Positions 15,301-30,300 of a stretch of 64,000 nucleotides of DNA are shown here, piece after piece. Under the pieces are notes generated by a model. The model was not told the DNA's origin and made no database searches. It saw only the letters and a program-made list of their open reading frames with translations. The first letter of the stretch is position 1. Every line of letters starts with the position of its first letter. This stretch comes from Bicyclus anynana (taxonomy: Eukaryota > Arthropoda > Insecta > Lepidoptera > Nymphalidae). The position numbers and the translations under genes are program-made. The stretch lies in assembly GCF_947172395.1 (NCBI RefSeq), contig NC_069087.1, positions 9,691,107-9,755,106 on the forward strand, read 5' to 3'.

Positions 15301-18300
15301 CGATCATCTGTTAATAGGAAAGGAACATTTGGTTAATTTTGTATCAAACGATTTATTCCAAAATATCAAGATATAGCAAGATATAACAGCACTTAATAAG
15401 TGCAATCTCACAAAATTATGACATCAAAAGCATAAAATAATATAAAGCTATTCACTTACGAGCAAATATAAATTATTTATCAGCCGTAAGGTTTTTAATT
15501 AATCATTCAATTCTGAGAACAAGAGAGTTAGGATAGTAAGAAAGTGGGAAGTTGATTTAGGCTTAAGAAACATTTTCTGTTTTACACTAACTACTGGAGA
15601 TGTTCCGGCTTTGAACGGGTGCGGTTGCCAAATCGTAAAATAGTAAAAAAAAGTCAATGTCCGACTTTTAACAGCTTCTCCGCTTACTTATGCTTAACCA
15701 CGCAACTGTTTTTGATACGGTCGATAACATTAATGAAAAGAGCGATGCTATTGTGATAGTACCTTAAGAGATAGACCTTATTATATAAAATATATAATAT
15801 ATACAAATGATATATACAAATTTTCTTCGATTATTGCCCTTTCCAGTGCATAATTTTCCTTAAAAAGATTTAATAAAAGCAAGTGGAGAAACTGAAATGT
15901 TAGAAACATTACTGACGAACAGTGACTTCATTTTATACTGTGTATAATGTACAATGTAAATATCGAGATAGAGATAGTATAGAACTCGTATGTGTAGTAA
16001 TAAATAATTACTCCCATTAACCTGCTAGGACATTATAGCAGCTGGAGTTTATTTTATTAAACCAAACTGTCACGATGTAAAACATATTTATTATTTAAAA
16101 GTTATATTGTATCTTAAGCCTAAATATAAAAGTTTAGTTACATATGCCTGATTCTACAAGATATCTTTAAAATTGCAATGACTAAATCTACGTAAGGATA
16201 TTAAAAAAATAGAATAGGTACATAGTAAAACAACTGTATTTCGGGTCTGCCGAGAGAACGTAACCAGTACTTTGTGGCGTTTTATCGGACAAAATGGTAC
16301 GCTGTTCATAGCAACAACCAGTTAATATGGAGTTATATTTGCTATTCACATTTAAAATAGTATACAGACTCGCTAGCTTTAAAGTAGAAGTCTGTTGCAC
16401 ACATCATATAGAAATGTGTAAGTAGAAACAGCTTATATGAGAACCTGTATAACATTTAACATTAATAATATATTTATTATTATAGTTAGCTATGTCACAT
16501 AATGTAGCGTAAGAATTTTAAGTAGCGACAATAAGTCTTTGTCCTACGAATACTTACTTTCCATGCAGGCTCCCGAAAACGGATCACAGGGAACTCCTGG
16601 TCGACAGTGTGCACAATTTGGAGTTGGAGGTTCACCTGTTAAAGTTTTCAAAAGTTATACTTTCTTTAATCATCACCTCATACTAAGAGGTCTGAATAAA
16701 AACTGGCCAATTGCGTGTGGGCCACGCGCAGTGTAGGGTTCCGTAGATTAAATTAGCACTTAAAATTTATCTTCACCACTACGTCAATAAACGTAATTAA
16801 TAGAAATTTCAGCTTTCTAGTAATAGAAAAATAAATTTCTAATATAATAGAGTTATCTTACTGACAATTTTACCTAATTAATTAACAACGGAATTTGTAT
16901 GTTATTTTTATGCTCTGAGTACGTTTTTTAAGTTGGTCGACTATAACTCTTTTAATGGCAATTGCGACTTAGTTGTTATAGTTTTTCTTCAAATTTCATT
17001 ATATATTCTACTTTATTGAATTTTATTCACGTATGTCTCGTATAAAAGACCGTTTAGCTGGTAGAGGGGGGGGGGACACTTGACTCGTAACAAAAGTTAG
17101 TTCGTACCTTAAGGTATATATAGGTATACATACAAACTTTTGACAGTTGACATATCACACGAACGAAATGAGCCTTTAAAGTATGTCATCTTACCACTAT
17201 ATCCAAAGCCAATGGGACTTCTTGGAATATATTTATTGCACCTATTTAACTATACATAACTGTACTCTACTGTAGGTAGATAATATATCTACAAAGTCAT
17301 AGTAATGTACCGAATATGCCACGAAAAGAACATTGAGTTGTTATGTTCTGCTGCCGCGAAGAATAAGGTTACTTTTTGTGAAAATAGATCTTAAATAATA
17401 AATTAAAAAGATTAGAAGGTCATAGCTCATTGAAGTCATCCGGCGCCTAACCCACACCGGGAACAGTTTGCAAGTAGACCCGGTCACCGTGAACTTCATT
17501 AATACATCAATACATTCATATAAATAAACTTGAAGTGTCTGTCTGTGATTTCAAAATAACTGTGGTTTTTCAAGTGCGTCTAACAATATACATACAGATA
17601 CACGATACTAAAACATAATAATCAAGCTTTTTTGAAATTTTTGTCTGTTTGTCTGTTTTTGCAGGATCTTTATAACAGCTGGTGCTGGACTCATTTGGAG
17701 ACCGATTGGGACTTTCACTAAAAGATAGAGGATACATAAAGGCTACGTTTTATCCCAAAAATACTAGAATTTCACGCGTAAATTGTCGCGGGTGTCTATA
17801 AGTATTAAATATATTCGGCACGAGGCATACACGAGTAGTAGAGATTCTGGTGGTCGTGCAGCCACAATGAGCTATGACCCTAAAGTCTAACAATGTACCT
17901 TGACTCCAAAATTGAATGTCTAACAATGTACCTTGTACACAGATGCACCCGTCGCATTTTGAGTTAGGATATCTTGCACAATCCGCAGAAGTTTGGCATT
18001 GGCAAACTGTTCAAACAAAAAAATCTGATATAATTTATAATTTCAAACTGTGTATTATAGTGTGCCGTTTAATCTTAGTTACCTATAGGTTTGAAATATT
18101 TTCAAATTGACTTAAAATTGTATTTAATTTTTAACTTTAACTTGTAACGTTGCGTTGTATAAAAGATCTAAGCGTGCATACATGGCAGACATTGACTTTG
18201 TACCTACTACTAGGTACTTCAAAATATGTGAAATACTACCATTATAGTAGTAGTTCAAATATTTTGAAGCACTCCTGAGAACTGTAGAAGAGGCCCTGTA

Positions 18301-21300
18301 AATTGTATGGGAATGATATATCCGATTGAAAGGTTGATCGAGTGACCTATCGGTAATGAATGTCATCCCCATACATTTTTTTAAATTTTGAATCGTTAAG
18401 GTTCGAATTTTGAATTGATGTGTAATTTAGCTAAGGCCTCAGTATACATCAAGAGAATTTGAAATGAGTATCGTTGTTGCATTTACCCTTTGAACAAACA
18501 GGCTGATGATCAACGACAGCGCAGTGCTGCCCCGCGGCGCAGGGCCCGCCGCGCGCGCACGGGTCCGAGCAGCGCCCGCCCACGCACGCCAGCCCCACCG
18601 CGCACTGCTCATGGGCTCCGCATTCTAACGCTGCGAAATCCAACTATGTCACCAAGAGCTACGTCTTTTTAACATATAACGATATGCATTTGACTTTTAA
18701 AAAAACATTTCTTTATTAAAGTTTGTACAACTGTTTCAATAAAATTTGAAATTAATTAAGATCAAAGTCAATATTTTAATTTTTATTTTACATAATATAT
18801 TAAATGTCTCACATTTACCTTTCGAAAACATCTTTGAACCAATAAATATATATTTAATTACAGGTTGGCGTAAAAGTAATGATAGTAAAAATAATACATA
18901 ATAATATAATGGTGGTAATAGTATACAGAACAAAGGCGTAATCTTAACAACTTTGCAAACTGTCTCGTGGCAGTTTTTTGCATTGTTTAAGTTAATTAGC
19001 GTTGAAAGCGTTAAAGTTTCCCCAAGCGCAACCATCACCCAAATGTTCAAGTGAGAGTATGACTAATGTATATTCATGTATTTACACAAATAAAAAATAA
19101 CATGCTCGAGTTTCTACCTGTTTTGGAAGGTCTAGAAGAATTCAACTGTCAAGAAAAAATGATCATGCTAGAAAAAAAGAAATAAAGAATATAGAAATAG
19201 CCGGATGAAGTCATAAAGTATACTATCGAATTTCCTGGAATATGAAGAAAAAAATTAATAAGATTGACGGTAATAAACTAATAGTAGGTACTGAAATATT
19301 TTTATTTTCTTTAACGCAGAATTACCTTTAATGCAGCCATGTTTTTCGTCGTGTGTAAATCCATTTGGACAAAACTTGCATACAGGATGATGATCTTCTA
19401 CTGAACATGGAACGTCACCGCAAGCCTCTTTACATGGATCTTTACATTGGAAGTTTATGCATGCTAAATTTTGGGGGCATCCGTTATCTCTTAAACATAT
19501 GGACACAGTCGGATGACAGTCTTCGACACAAATGCAGTGTGCCCGATGTTCAAGGACGTCACACTGTTTGCCTTTGTCACAGATAGGTTGCTTGGATGCC
19601 AAGCAAGGATTCACACATTTCGAATCTCGACAAGCTGCATTTGATGGGCATTGCTCGTCTCTCGTACATTCAGCGTTTTCGGGGGCACAAGTCAATTCTC
19701 CTCTTTCATTAAGTGCAAACCCATTGCGGCATACGCAAACAGGCACATGATTCCGAACTTCACATTTTTGATTTCTACTACAATTCTGATATCCCAAACA
19801 TGGATTTCGGCATTGATTTGTATTTAAATCACACGCCAGTTTCAGAGGGCATGGCTTAGTGTCTGAACAATTGAATGTCATGTTGACATCTGCAGTGGGT
19901 TTGCACGTAGGGTCCAGTCGACAGGACGAACGGGGCTGGCCCACATAGCACTGCGGACATGAACACTGCGCGCGATGCATCACAGACACGCACAGGGCAT
20001 CCTCTCCGCATACGCCTCGAATTGTGCAAGGGTCGACGCAACGTAAGCTCAAACACGCTTTGTCTACTGGGCAGTCTTTATCGCTCGTACATTCGATACC
20101 TAGGAAGATGTGAAAGAAGAAAGCAGAGTCGAAAGAGCTGTACCTTCAGCCACGAAGAGGAAACTTTCTCACGAGACAGTGCATGCTTTTTGAAATTGAG
20201 GGTTTATGATCAGAAGTAAATAACGTAATATTATAATACAAGCAATATGTACATGAAGCCGAACAAAATGTTACCGACTGTATTCAAGCACGAACGGTGA
20301 GAATGCTTCCACTAAATTAAAAATAACCTAAGCCTTTTGTACACATATGTAGTTAATTTTATAGTACATATCTGTACAACTTTTGTGAAAAGAATATTCA
20401 TAAAAGTTATCAACATAAAACAAGGTTTTCAAATGGAAACTATAAGGATACTGGTTTTAAAATTAAATCTATGAAAAAGTGAAATTACTTAAATGAAGAA
20501 CAAATACCCTGTTCAGATGGTATAACCAGAGTTTTTGAATATCGTATTTACAACATGTTAACGTTCTTTGCAGTTATACTAGATATACAAATAGCATGAA
20601 AAATTAAGACTGAAATCCTTTTTTAATCTTACAAAAATACACTTTTTCATGTAAACCTGTCACGTGCATTTGTACATGTGTTAAAATTATGAGAGGTACG
20701 TTAACTATATATTTACTTACTGGTGTGACATTCGATGTCGGCCTGTCCTTCTGTACCAGGAATACATCGACATACAAATTCAGCTCCTTCTCTTAAGCAT
20801 TCTCCATTGATTCCACATCCAGTTGTTCGACAATCAACAACGCTTCGTTCCAGAGTACCTAACGTAAATATTAATTAATGAGTAAAATTATACCAATATT
20901 TATTTATAGATAATCTTTTAAATTAAAAAAAAATACTGTAACTACTGAAAACTTAAAATATTTTAGTTAATATTTCTACTCAAATAATTAATAAAGATAA
21001 AAGTCAAAACGTACATTCTATGTTAGGATCTCCATTCGGGAAATTGCGTGGACAGTAACACTGCGCTTCACTCTTGTGATCAATTTGACATTGAGCATTA
21101 GTGCCACATGCTTTAAACGCACATGGTGTCATCGTGCCACAAAAACATTCCTTTTGTGGATTCCCAGCACAGCCCGGAGGACACGTGCATTCATAGTTTC
21201 CATCGTCCAAATCACGACAGCGAGCATTAACTCCACACGGATTACGTAAACAACTACCGGCAGGTGGCTTTGAACATTCTATTTTTGGTTTTCCGATGTA

Positions 21301-24300
21301 GTTGGGAGGACATGAACATTGTGGTACTCTATTCTCTGACCGGCATATAGCATTAGCACCGCAAGCATTTAAACATACATTTTTACACTTTCCTTTGGTA
21401 TCGCACGTTTCGTCTGATTCACAGTCACTATTTTTTGAGCACTCGTATGGTTTACATTCTTTTTTAGGATCTCCAGAAAAACCACTAGGACAACTACAAA
21501 TAGAACGATGTCTACTAGCTAAACAAATAGCATTTTTACCACATGAACTTTCTCTACATACTTCCACGCATTTTTTTGATGAGCATACCATATCGTCACC
21601 ACAATCTCTATTATTATTGCAGCCAGGTATACAAGCTCCTTGGGCGCATATCTGTCTCTCAGGACATCTATTTCTTGTGGAACAAAGTGTTCTGCATCCA
21701 CCATCTATACATTTCTCCCCACAACTACAATCTGAATTATCATTGCAAACCGCAACACAATATCCACTATCATCACATGGGCAAAATCCATCACAGGGTA
21801 ATTGTTTCTTCTTACACTCAACCAGAGGATTTCCTGTATAATTACTATTGCAAGTGCACAATGTACGATGATTTAATACTTTACACTTTGCACATGTCCC
21901 ACAAGCCAAAATGTCATTACATGGATCTACAAAAAAACGTTTATAAAAGTTAATTATCTTTAATAACGAAATTGCTAAGTAAAGAAAGCTGAAGCTTTAT
22001 TATTATTACCTTTACATTGTCCGTTGATACAAGCTTGATTTGATTCGCAAGCGTTGTCGTCTCGGCAACCTTGCTTACACATCCTATTTTCGCAAATATG
22101 TCCTTCACTGCACCCGTCATCACTATTGCAGATAAGTCTACATATACCACGTATGCATTTTTCATTAGATAAGCATATATTATCCCTAAAAAATTTAAAA
22201 TGTATTTAAAGACATCTGTATTAAAATTGTATTAAATATATGTTTTTAAATTATTGTACTACCTTCTACATGCTGGGTAGCACGTATCTCCGTAGCAACT
22301 AAAGCCATCTGGACAATTTTTGTTACTATCGCAGCGTGATGGAATTCTTTTACATACAACTTTTGGATCGCCAGATAAGGATTCAGGGCATGTACATATT
22401 GCAGTGTGGTCTTCTGCGATGCATAAAGAATTTGCACCGCATGTTCCTGGCTCAATACATGGATCAACACACTGACCCGATATGCAGGCAAGATTACTTG
22501 GGCAATGCGTATTGGATCTGCAGCCAGTGACACAAAAGTGTCCGTCACAAACTTCATCATCTGAGCAATGCTCGTCCGAAGTACAAGCGTAGCGACACAC
22601 TCCTAAATTACAACGTTCCCCTTCTAGGCATTCTGGGCCGTCCATACTACATGCTGGACGGCATCTATCGTCTTCACATCTCCAGCCAATAGCACAATCG
22701 GTATGCATTTGGCAAAGTAAAGATGGAGTTCGGACACAACCAACATTAGGTGTAGGATTCGCTATCAAGCCATCTGAACAAGAGCAGACTGCTTTCCGGG
22801 AATCGACTGAACATAATGCATTTGGACCACACGGGTTAATTTCTTGAGAACATGGACTTTTACAATAATTGTTGTTGCAAACTTCTTCTTGTCCACAGTC
22901 ATCATCGTGTCTACAGCCGAATCGACAACTGCTGGATAAGCATATATGTCCGAGGAAGCAATCATTATCGACGCGACATGTTACTGGAAATTAAATATGT
23001 AAAATAATATCAATTCAAGGTAAATATTAATTGGAACAAGATTCTATTGCATTAATCTAAAGACTTACGCATGCAACTTCCTTGAGAACATCTTTCGTTC
23101 ATGGCGCACTCTTCATCTAATTTACAGTTGGGTACACAAGCCGAATCTTTGCAAGCATACCCATCTTCACATTCTCCGGCAGAACCACACAGTCTTGGAG
23201 CTTAAATACAAACATAAACATGTTTAGCTGACTGTAAGTGTTCTAAAAAGTTTAAATTCTATTTATTTCTAAGTTTAGTAGGATTCTGTAAATTTAAAGT
23301 TTCCAAGGGAAAAATCGGAACCCCTAGAAAAAATCTTTAATGACTGTCTATCAGTATGCTAAGTCCTTTTTTTTCAAGACACCGTGGAATTACTAAGTTG
23401 AAAATAAATTTATAACAAAAAATAACAAATTATTAAACCGAGTACATCTCACAATATACCTTGCATGAAACTATACAAGATACTCACTTCTTACACATTC
23501 GATGTCTTGATTTCCAGTAAAACTATATGGACAACTGCATTGTACAATATGATTTTCAGTTTGGCAAATTGCATTAAGCCCACAAGTCTTTTCCATTTTG
23601 CAGGGATTGATACACTGTCCATTGTTACATTTTTCACTTAATTCACACTCTTCGTCATTTATACATACTCCTAAAACATATTAAATCGATGTATTAAATA
23701 TTTGATGTGTATTCTGTTATCTAACTGCCTCGTTGGTTTATTGGTTAGCCTATGTGATTTTGAATCATATTTTTTGATTTTCTTTCTTCTAAGTTGGAGG
23801 TGTCACACCCCCGTGCCATAAAGAGCACGTTGAGCTGTCGGTCCCGGTCGTTTAGTGGCCGTAAAAAATTTCAACATTATCACTATAAGCCCGCTAATGG
23901 AAAAGCATGGTGGGTCTAAGCACCATGTCCCCTTCTTCTATTAGGTGGGCCGGTTGTAGTAAAGGTTAAACAAATGAAGATATTAAATAAAAAATATCCA
24001 ATAAACAACCTTTACAAACACCCCTATGGCAATATAATTGATCTGGGCAATCACTCTTTTCTCTACATGTTGTTTCCTGAAGGCGGCATCCTTTATCACT
24101 TGATGCATTTCCAATGTATCCTGGTTTACATTTACATTGACCTGAATGTCTCGCTGCAATGCACTCAGCATTAGGTCCACATTTGATACTGTCACAAGCA
24201 TCTAAAAGAAAATAATTTCATAATGATTAAATATAATTTACACCTTATTATGACAAAGTGGAACAATAAATTCCTAATTTTATTTACTTGAAATATTTTA

Positions 24301-27300
24301 ATTACCTGTACATTTTCTTACACTGCCTGTTATTGTACAGCGGGCAACAACGGGGCAATCTCTATTAAATCTACATTCCTCAGCCTTATGACATCCTTCA
24401 GTATATGGATCTCCAATGGTCCCGGCAGGGCATATGCACTTCCCATTGCTCCGCGTGTTAATGCATTCAGCACCGTTACCACATGGTCTTGAATCACACC
24501 AATCAATTTCTGTACATCCTTTAACTGGATCTCCAGTAAACCCAGGCTGACAATAACATACAGACTTATGTTTTTCAGAAGAACAAATTGAGTTTTCTCC
24601 GCAATTCTTATTACTCAAACATGCGACTTTACAAATATTATTGTCGCAAAATTTATCCTCGCTGCAATTTGAATCAGTGTCACATTCCTTTTTGTCACAT
24701 CCTTTTACGGGATCTCCAAGAAACCCTTCTTTGCATAAGCAAACAGATTTGTGAGAAATACCTGAGCAATATGCATTTCTACCACAAGGTTGGTTTTCAC
24801 ATAATTTAATGCATTTTGATAATCCATTTGATCCTATGTCACACTGTTCATCTTCAGCACAGTCATTGTGCGAAACACATTTAACATCTTTCATACAAAT
24901 TTTGTTGGTACAAAAATGTGAGTCTGGGCAGCTGTCGTTTGAATTACAGGTCAGTCTACATGCTTCCTGAATACAAATTTGATCATCAAAACAATCCCTT
25001 GAATTTTTGCAAACACCTAAAACGTAAAAATTTGTTAAAGATCTATAGGAGTATGATGCACGAGGCGAAACAATGGGAAGAAAACCGGTTGAAAAATTTT
25101 CTTATTTCATCGGCTGCTTTGGTTAAAACAAAAATTTAAAAACGATTAAGCTATTGCATATCATTTTTTATCAATTTATGCAATTATAATTATTTATTTA
25201 TTTTATATATGCATTGTTTTTCTTGTATACAGGATTATTCTTTTATATTAATTCAAGTTACACTTTTTGAGCGTGGTGGCCGATAAGAAAACAGATTTTA
25301 CTAGTCTCACATAGCATTGTTTCTAAAAGTGATAGAATTAGTTATGAACAGTTAGCAGCTTGTCTACACGCATACGTCTAGTCGCACGCACACAAATACC
25401 GTGCCGAAGTCTGCCAAACTGAAACGACGTTGGATGATGTACGGCTTTTGACGCCGCACCGCTATGCAGCTGGAGTGGGGGGTGTTAGGTTTATTTTCGT
25501 TACGGAATTTCTTGACTCGGTCACTGCGCTCACAGCCCGCGATAAAAGCTATGCAATAGCTTAAAAGAAACTGCACTACAACAGTTGAATTTAGCATTTA
25601 TTTTGTTATATTTTATTCAATTTCATGTAAAGATAAATTCATGCCTGAAACTTACCTAAGCACAAGTTTTCAACACATATTGTACCCGAAGAACATCTAC
25701 TGTCATCATTGCAATATTGTATAGGAACACACCCAAGTACAGGATCACCTGTATAACCTGATTTACAAGAACAGTATCCGACGTGAGCTTTTGATAAGCA
25801 GTTGGTGTTTTTGCCACAAGCACGTGGTAAGTTGCACGAGTTAATACAGACATTATTAGAACATGCTTCTTCGGTTGAACAATCAGAATCTTGGACACAT
25901 TCAAACTTGGTACACTTCTTGTACGGATCTCCTTGACTGTCTGATTCACATTCACATAGAGGTTTATGTTTAGACACTGCACAAACAGCATTTACACCAC
26001 AGACTGATTTATCACATGGATTAATACAATGATTTTCATTACATGTTGTTTGTTCAGAACAATCATAATCTGTTAGACATTCTCCAGGCATTTTACAAGT
26101 GCCACTGTTGAGGTCTTTTATCGTTCCATTTACGCAATTGCATTTAAACGAACCCATAGTATTATCACATTTTGCATTTAAAGGACAGGGATTATTAATG
26201 CATTCATTTATATCTGCACATTTATTATTGATCAATTCAAATCCTGATGAACAAGCACATACTTCTTTGTGATTTTCAATTTTACAGATACCTCCTTGAC
26301 ATGCAAAATCATCACATTTTTCTGTAAAATATATCATACAATTATTTTGTTGTCATTTACCAGATTAAATTTAAAAATATATTTTTTATACTTACCAGAA
26401 CATTTATTACTTTGAGAATTACAATATTTATCATCAGAACAATCAGAGTCAGTAATACACTCAACTTTATAGCAACCAATATTTTTATCAAATGGATTTC
26501 CTAGATGCCCTAATTCACAGGTACATGTTGTTCTATGATAATTAACTTGGCAAACGGCATTAATTCCACAGGCGTTTGTGTCACAGGGATTTGAACACTT
26601 CCCTTTGATACAAGCTAAAGAATTATCACATTGGCTATCCTGCCTACATTGATTTGGTAGCAAACAACCAGATTTATAAGGATCGCCAATAGCGCCTGTA
26701 GGACATATACATTTAAAAGATCCTTCCGTGTCTATACACTGAGCCGTAGGATGGCATGGATTATTAAGACATTCATCAAGATTCAAACATTCGCTATTTA
26801 TCATGTCAAAACCTGGAGCACATTTACACTCTTTTGAAACGCAAAGCTGATTATTGGGACAATCAGAGTTAGTTTTACAACCAGGAATACATACTCCAGC
26901 ACTACAGTGTTCTCCGTGTAAGCAATTACTACTAGTGTGACATATTTTGTGACATTTGTTATCATTACACTTTTCTCCCATTGCACAGTTAGAGTTATCT
27001 TGACAGGGAACTTGACAAAGGAAACCAATACACATGTGATCAGGTGGGCACTGAGATGTTTTACTACAACTTGCTGGTTTTCGTACACAACCTTGTTGTG
27101 GTGTCGGAGATCCTTCGAATCCTTCAGGACATTCACATTTTGTGCTGTGATTGATTCTTGAACATATAGCATTTGGACCACAAACTCTTGTCGTTGAACA
27201 AGGATTCTTACATTTATTATTAATACACGCCTCTTCAATGGGACAGTCTTCATTGGTTCTACAACCTATTAAACATTGACCTTCAACACAAGCCTGACCA

Positions 27301-30300
27301 ATGCTGCACTGAGCATGTTTTTGACATTTAGTTACACAGTAATTTTTAACACATTCTTCCCCAAGGTCACAATGACTAGAATTCGTACACGCTGAAAAGC
27401 ATTGGCCATTGTGGCAAACATCATTGTCACAGTCTATTTCATTTCTACATGATATAACTTTTTTCTTACAAGATCTTTCATCTGGCGTGCTTTCAAAACC
27501 GTCGGCACATGAACATATTGCTTTTTTGCTTACAACGTTACATAAGGTATTAACGCCACATGCTCCTTCACATAGATTTACACATCTTCCTTTAATACAA
27601 ATAGAATCGGCTAAGCAGTCTATATCACCATTTGGGCAATCTCCTTGTTTTCTACAACCATCTTGTATAGGATCACCAACGAGGCCAGGAGGACACTTGC
27701 AAATATAAGTAGATGACCGCGGTTCACATATAGCAGTTTGATGACAAGGGTTTGGATTACAAAGTTCCGTTTTTCTACAACCAATTTCAGGTAATGGATC
27801 AGGAAAATATCCAGATAAACATTGACATTTGAATTTGTGATTATCTGCTATGCATACGGCATTCTCTCCGCAACTATCTTCCGAACAAACGTTTATACAT
27901 TTGTACGTAAAACGATTACACAGTTCATGAGGATTGCAGTCAACATTATATACACATGGAACTGATTCGCATCCCTTCTCGGGATCTTCTGGATTTCCTG
28001 TAAAAGGACCTAATGGACATTGACACTTGGCTACGTGATTATTAGCGACACAAATAGCATTTGGTCCACAAACTTTTTGTTGACAAGCCGGGACACATTT
28101 TTTTAAGCTTCCGATATCTTTACATACATCATTTTCTTTACACTCAACGTCGTTATTACATTCATTTTTATCAACAAGTGAGCAACCGTCGCGGTCATTT
28201 GGATTTCCTATAAAACCTGCTAAGCACTGGCATTGGCTTTTGTGTTGCTGTGTTAAACACCTTGAGTTTTGCGGACATGTGAATAGGGCACACATGTCTA
28301 TACATTTTTTTACACCAAGTACATCTGTTTCACATGACTTATTGTCGTCACAATCGTTATCCTTTTCACAATTTGGTGTTGTTGGTTGCTCACACGTTGA
28401 ACTTATTGGATTCCAAATGAACCCACTTTTACAATCACAATGAGCAACGCTGTCTACGATTTTACAGTTCTCATTCGAACTACAAGCGATAGTAGAGCAT
28501 AAATCGATGCATCTGTTATTGCTTCCATCTATTACCAAGCAAATTTGTGGCGCATCGCAGTCACTATCTGAGTTACATTCATGATTAGGTTCTCTTTGTT
28601 GCAAGTGACATCCTGACTTAACATCTTCGGGCTTACCCACGTATCCTTCAGCGCAAATACAATGAGCTTGGTGATTAGTACTAACACAATGTGAATTTGG
28701 ACCACATTGAATTTTGGTACATACATCTACACATTTACGAATACTTTTTCCTAATTGGAAACATATTTCTGAATTTTTACAATCAATATCTGTAATGCAT
28801 TTATTGTCAAGACTGCATCCATGAATCATATCATGTGGATTTCCAGTATAACTCTGTAGACATACACATCGGCCTTCTTCACAGATCGAATTAGGGCCGC
28901 ATATAATAGACTGGCAGACATCAACACATCTAGAATTTTCGCAAATAAGTCCTTCAGGACATGTTGCGTTGCGAGAACATGAACAAACGGAACCATCGAT
29001 ACACTTAGACATTGATACTTGTGTGCATAATTCGTATGGATTTCCAATATATTTACTCTTGCAGATACAGCTATAGCTTCCTGGGGTATTGATACAAATT
29101 GCATTTTCAGCACACGGTCTCGAGCTGCATTCATCTATATCTATACATTGTAAATTTGGATTACCCACATAGCCCGGCGGACACAAACATTCAACGTGAG
29201 ATTTGGTTTGTTGACAAACTGCATTGGTTCCACAAGAAGCAGTTGCACAAGTTATTCGTTTTCGTGGTAGACATTTTACATATGGATTTCCAGTATATCC
29301 TTTGTCGCACTTGCACATGTTAGTTTGGCCATAAACGCAATGTGCATTCTCACTACACTCGGGCTCACAATTTGGTGGGGCCACAGCTGTGAAATAAAAT
29401 TAATAATTAAATATCATAATAGGAATAAAGTACAAAATGATATGTTACCGGTTTATTTATATCAGGTATATACTTACGTGGCATACATAATAAATCTGGA
29501 TTTCCTACAAAATAAGTATTGCAAACACATTGACCGCTGTTTTCATCACACGATGCACCTATTCCACAAAAAACTGTTTCACAACGTTGTCGACATCTTC
29601 CAGCTATACAAGTTAAAGGTTCGTCACAAGCCAGTCCTGGCCCACAAATATCTCGCCTGCAAGCTCCACCAGGGAATGGATTTCCAACCATTCCTTCTGG
29701 ACAGACACATGTTGGTCCGGTTTTTGATATTATACATTGAGCAGCTGAGGCACAAGAATAGTTGTCACAACCTTTAATTGGAAACAAAAACTAATTATTT
29801 TTTGTCTGACAGAAAGAAAACTTACATCATGTATTTCGAATTACGTATGACTAGAAGAGCTAAATGTATAATACTTACCAGATATGCATTTTCCTCCTTC
29901 AGGTTTTGTATATCCAGGATTGCACCGACACCAGGGAGCATGATTTTCGACTTCACAGAATGCATTAGGACCACAAGAAATTGTAACACACGGAGAAGCA
30001 CACGTGCGGTTTAAACACGCTAGATTGTTAGGACATTGACTGTTTTCACTACATAGCTGCCTTTGAGACGTTCCTTCTTCGACGGTACCTAAAATTTCAT
30101 TTAATTTTAGTTCATTATGCTAGTTATGTCTTCAAACATCAAATTTAATATACAGCTTCAGTATTGCAGGCATACCAATTCTTTTATGACGTCACATTTT
30201 GACAGCGGTAAGTAATACATATGAATATTTCAACGTTTTAATAACACATAATAACGTAAATTGAAATTTTAGATTTTAGCTATTAAGTTAAAATTGATCA

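Noticed and set aside
15060..15307. Start of the mucin-like exon as an independent gene with Met at 15059
   Set aside because: The open frame continues 83 codons upstream to an acceptor that joins exon 26 in phase.
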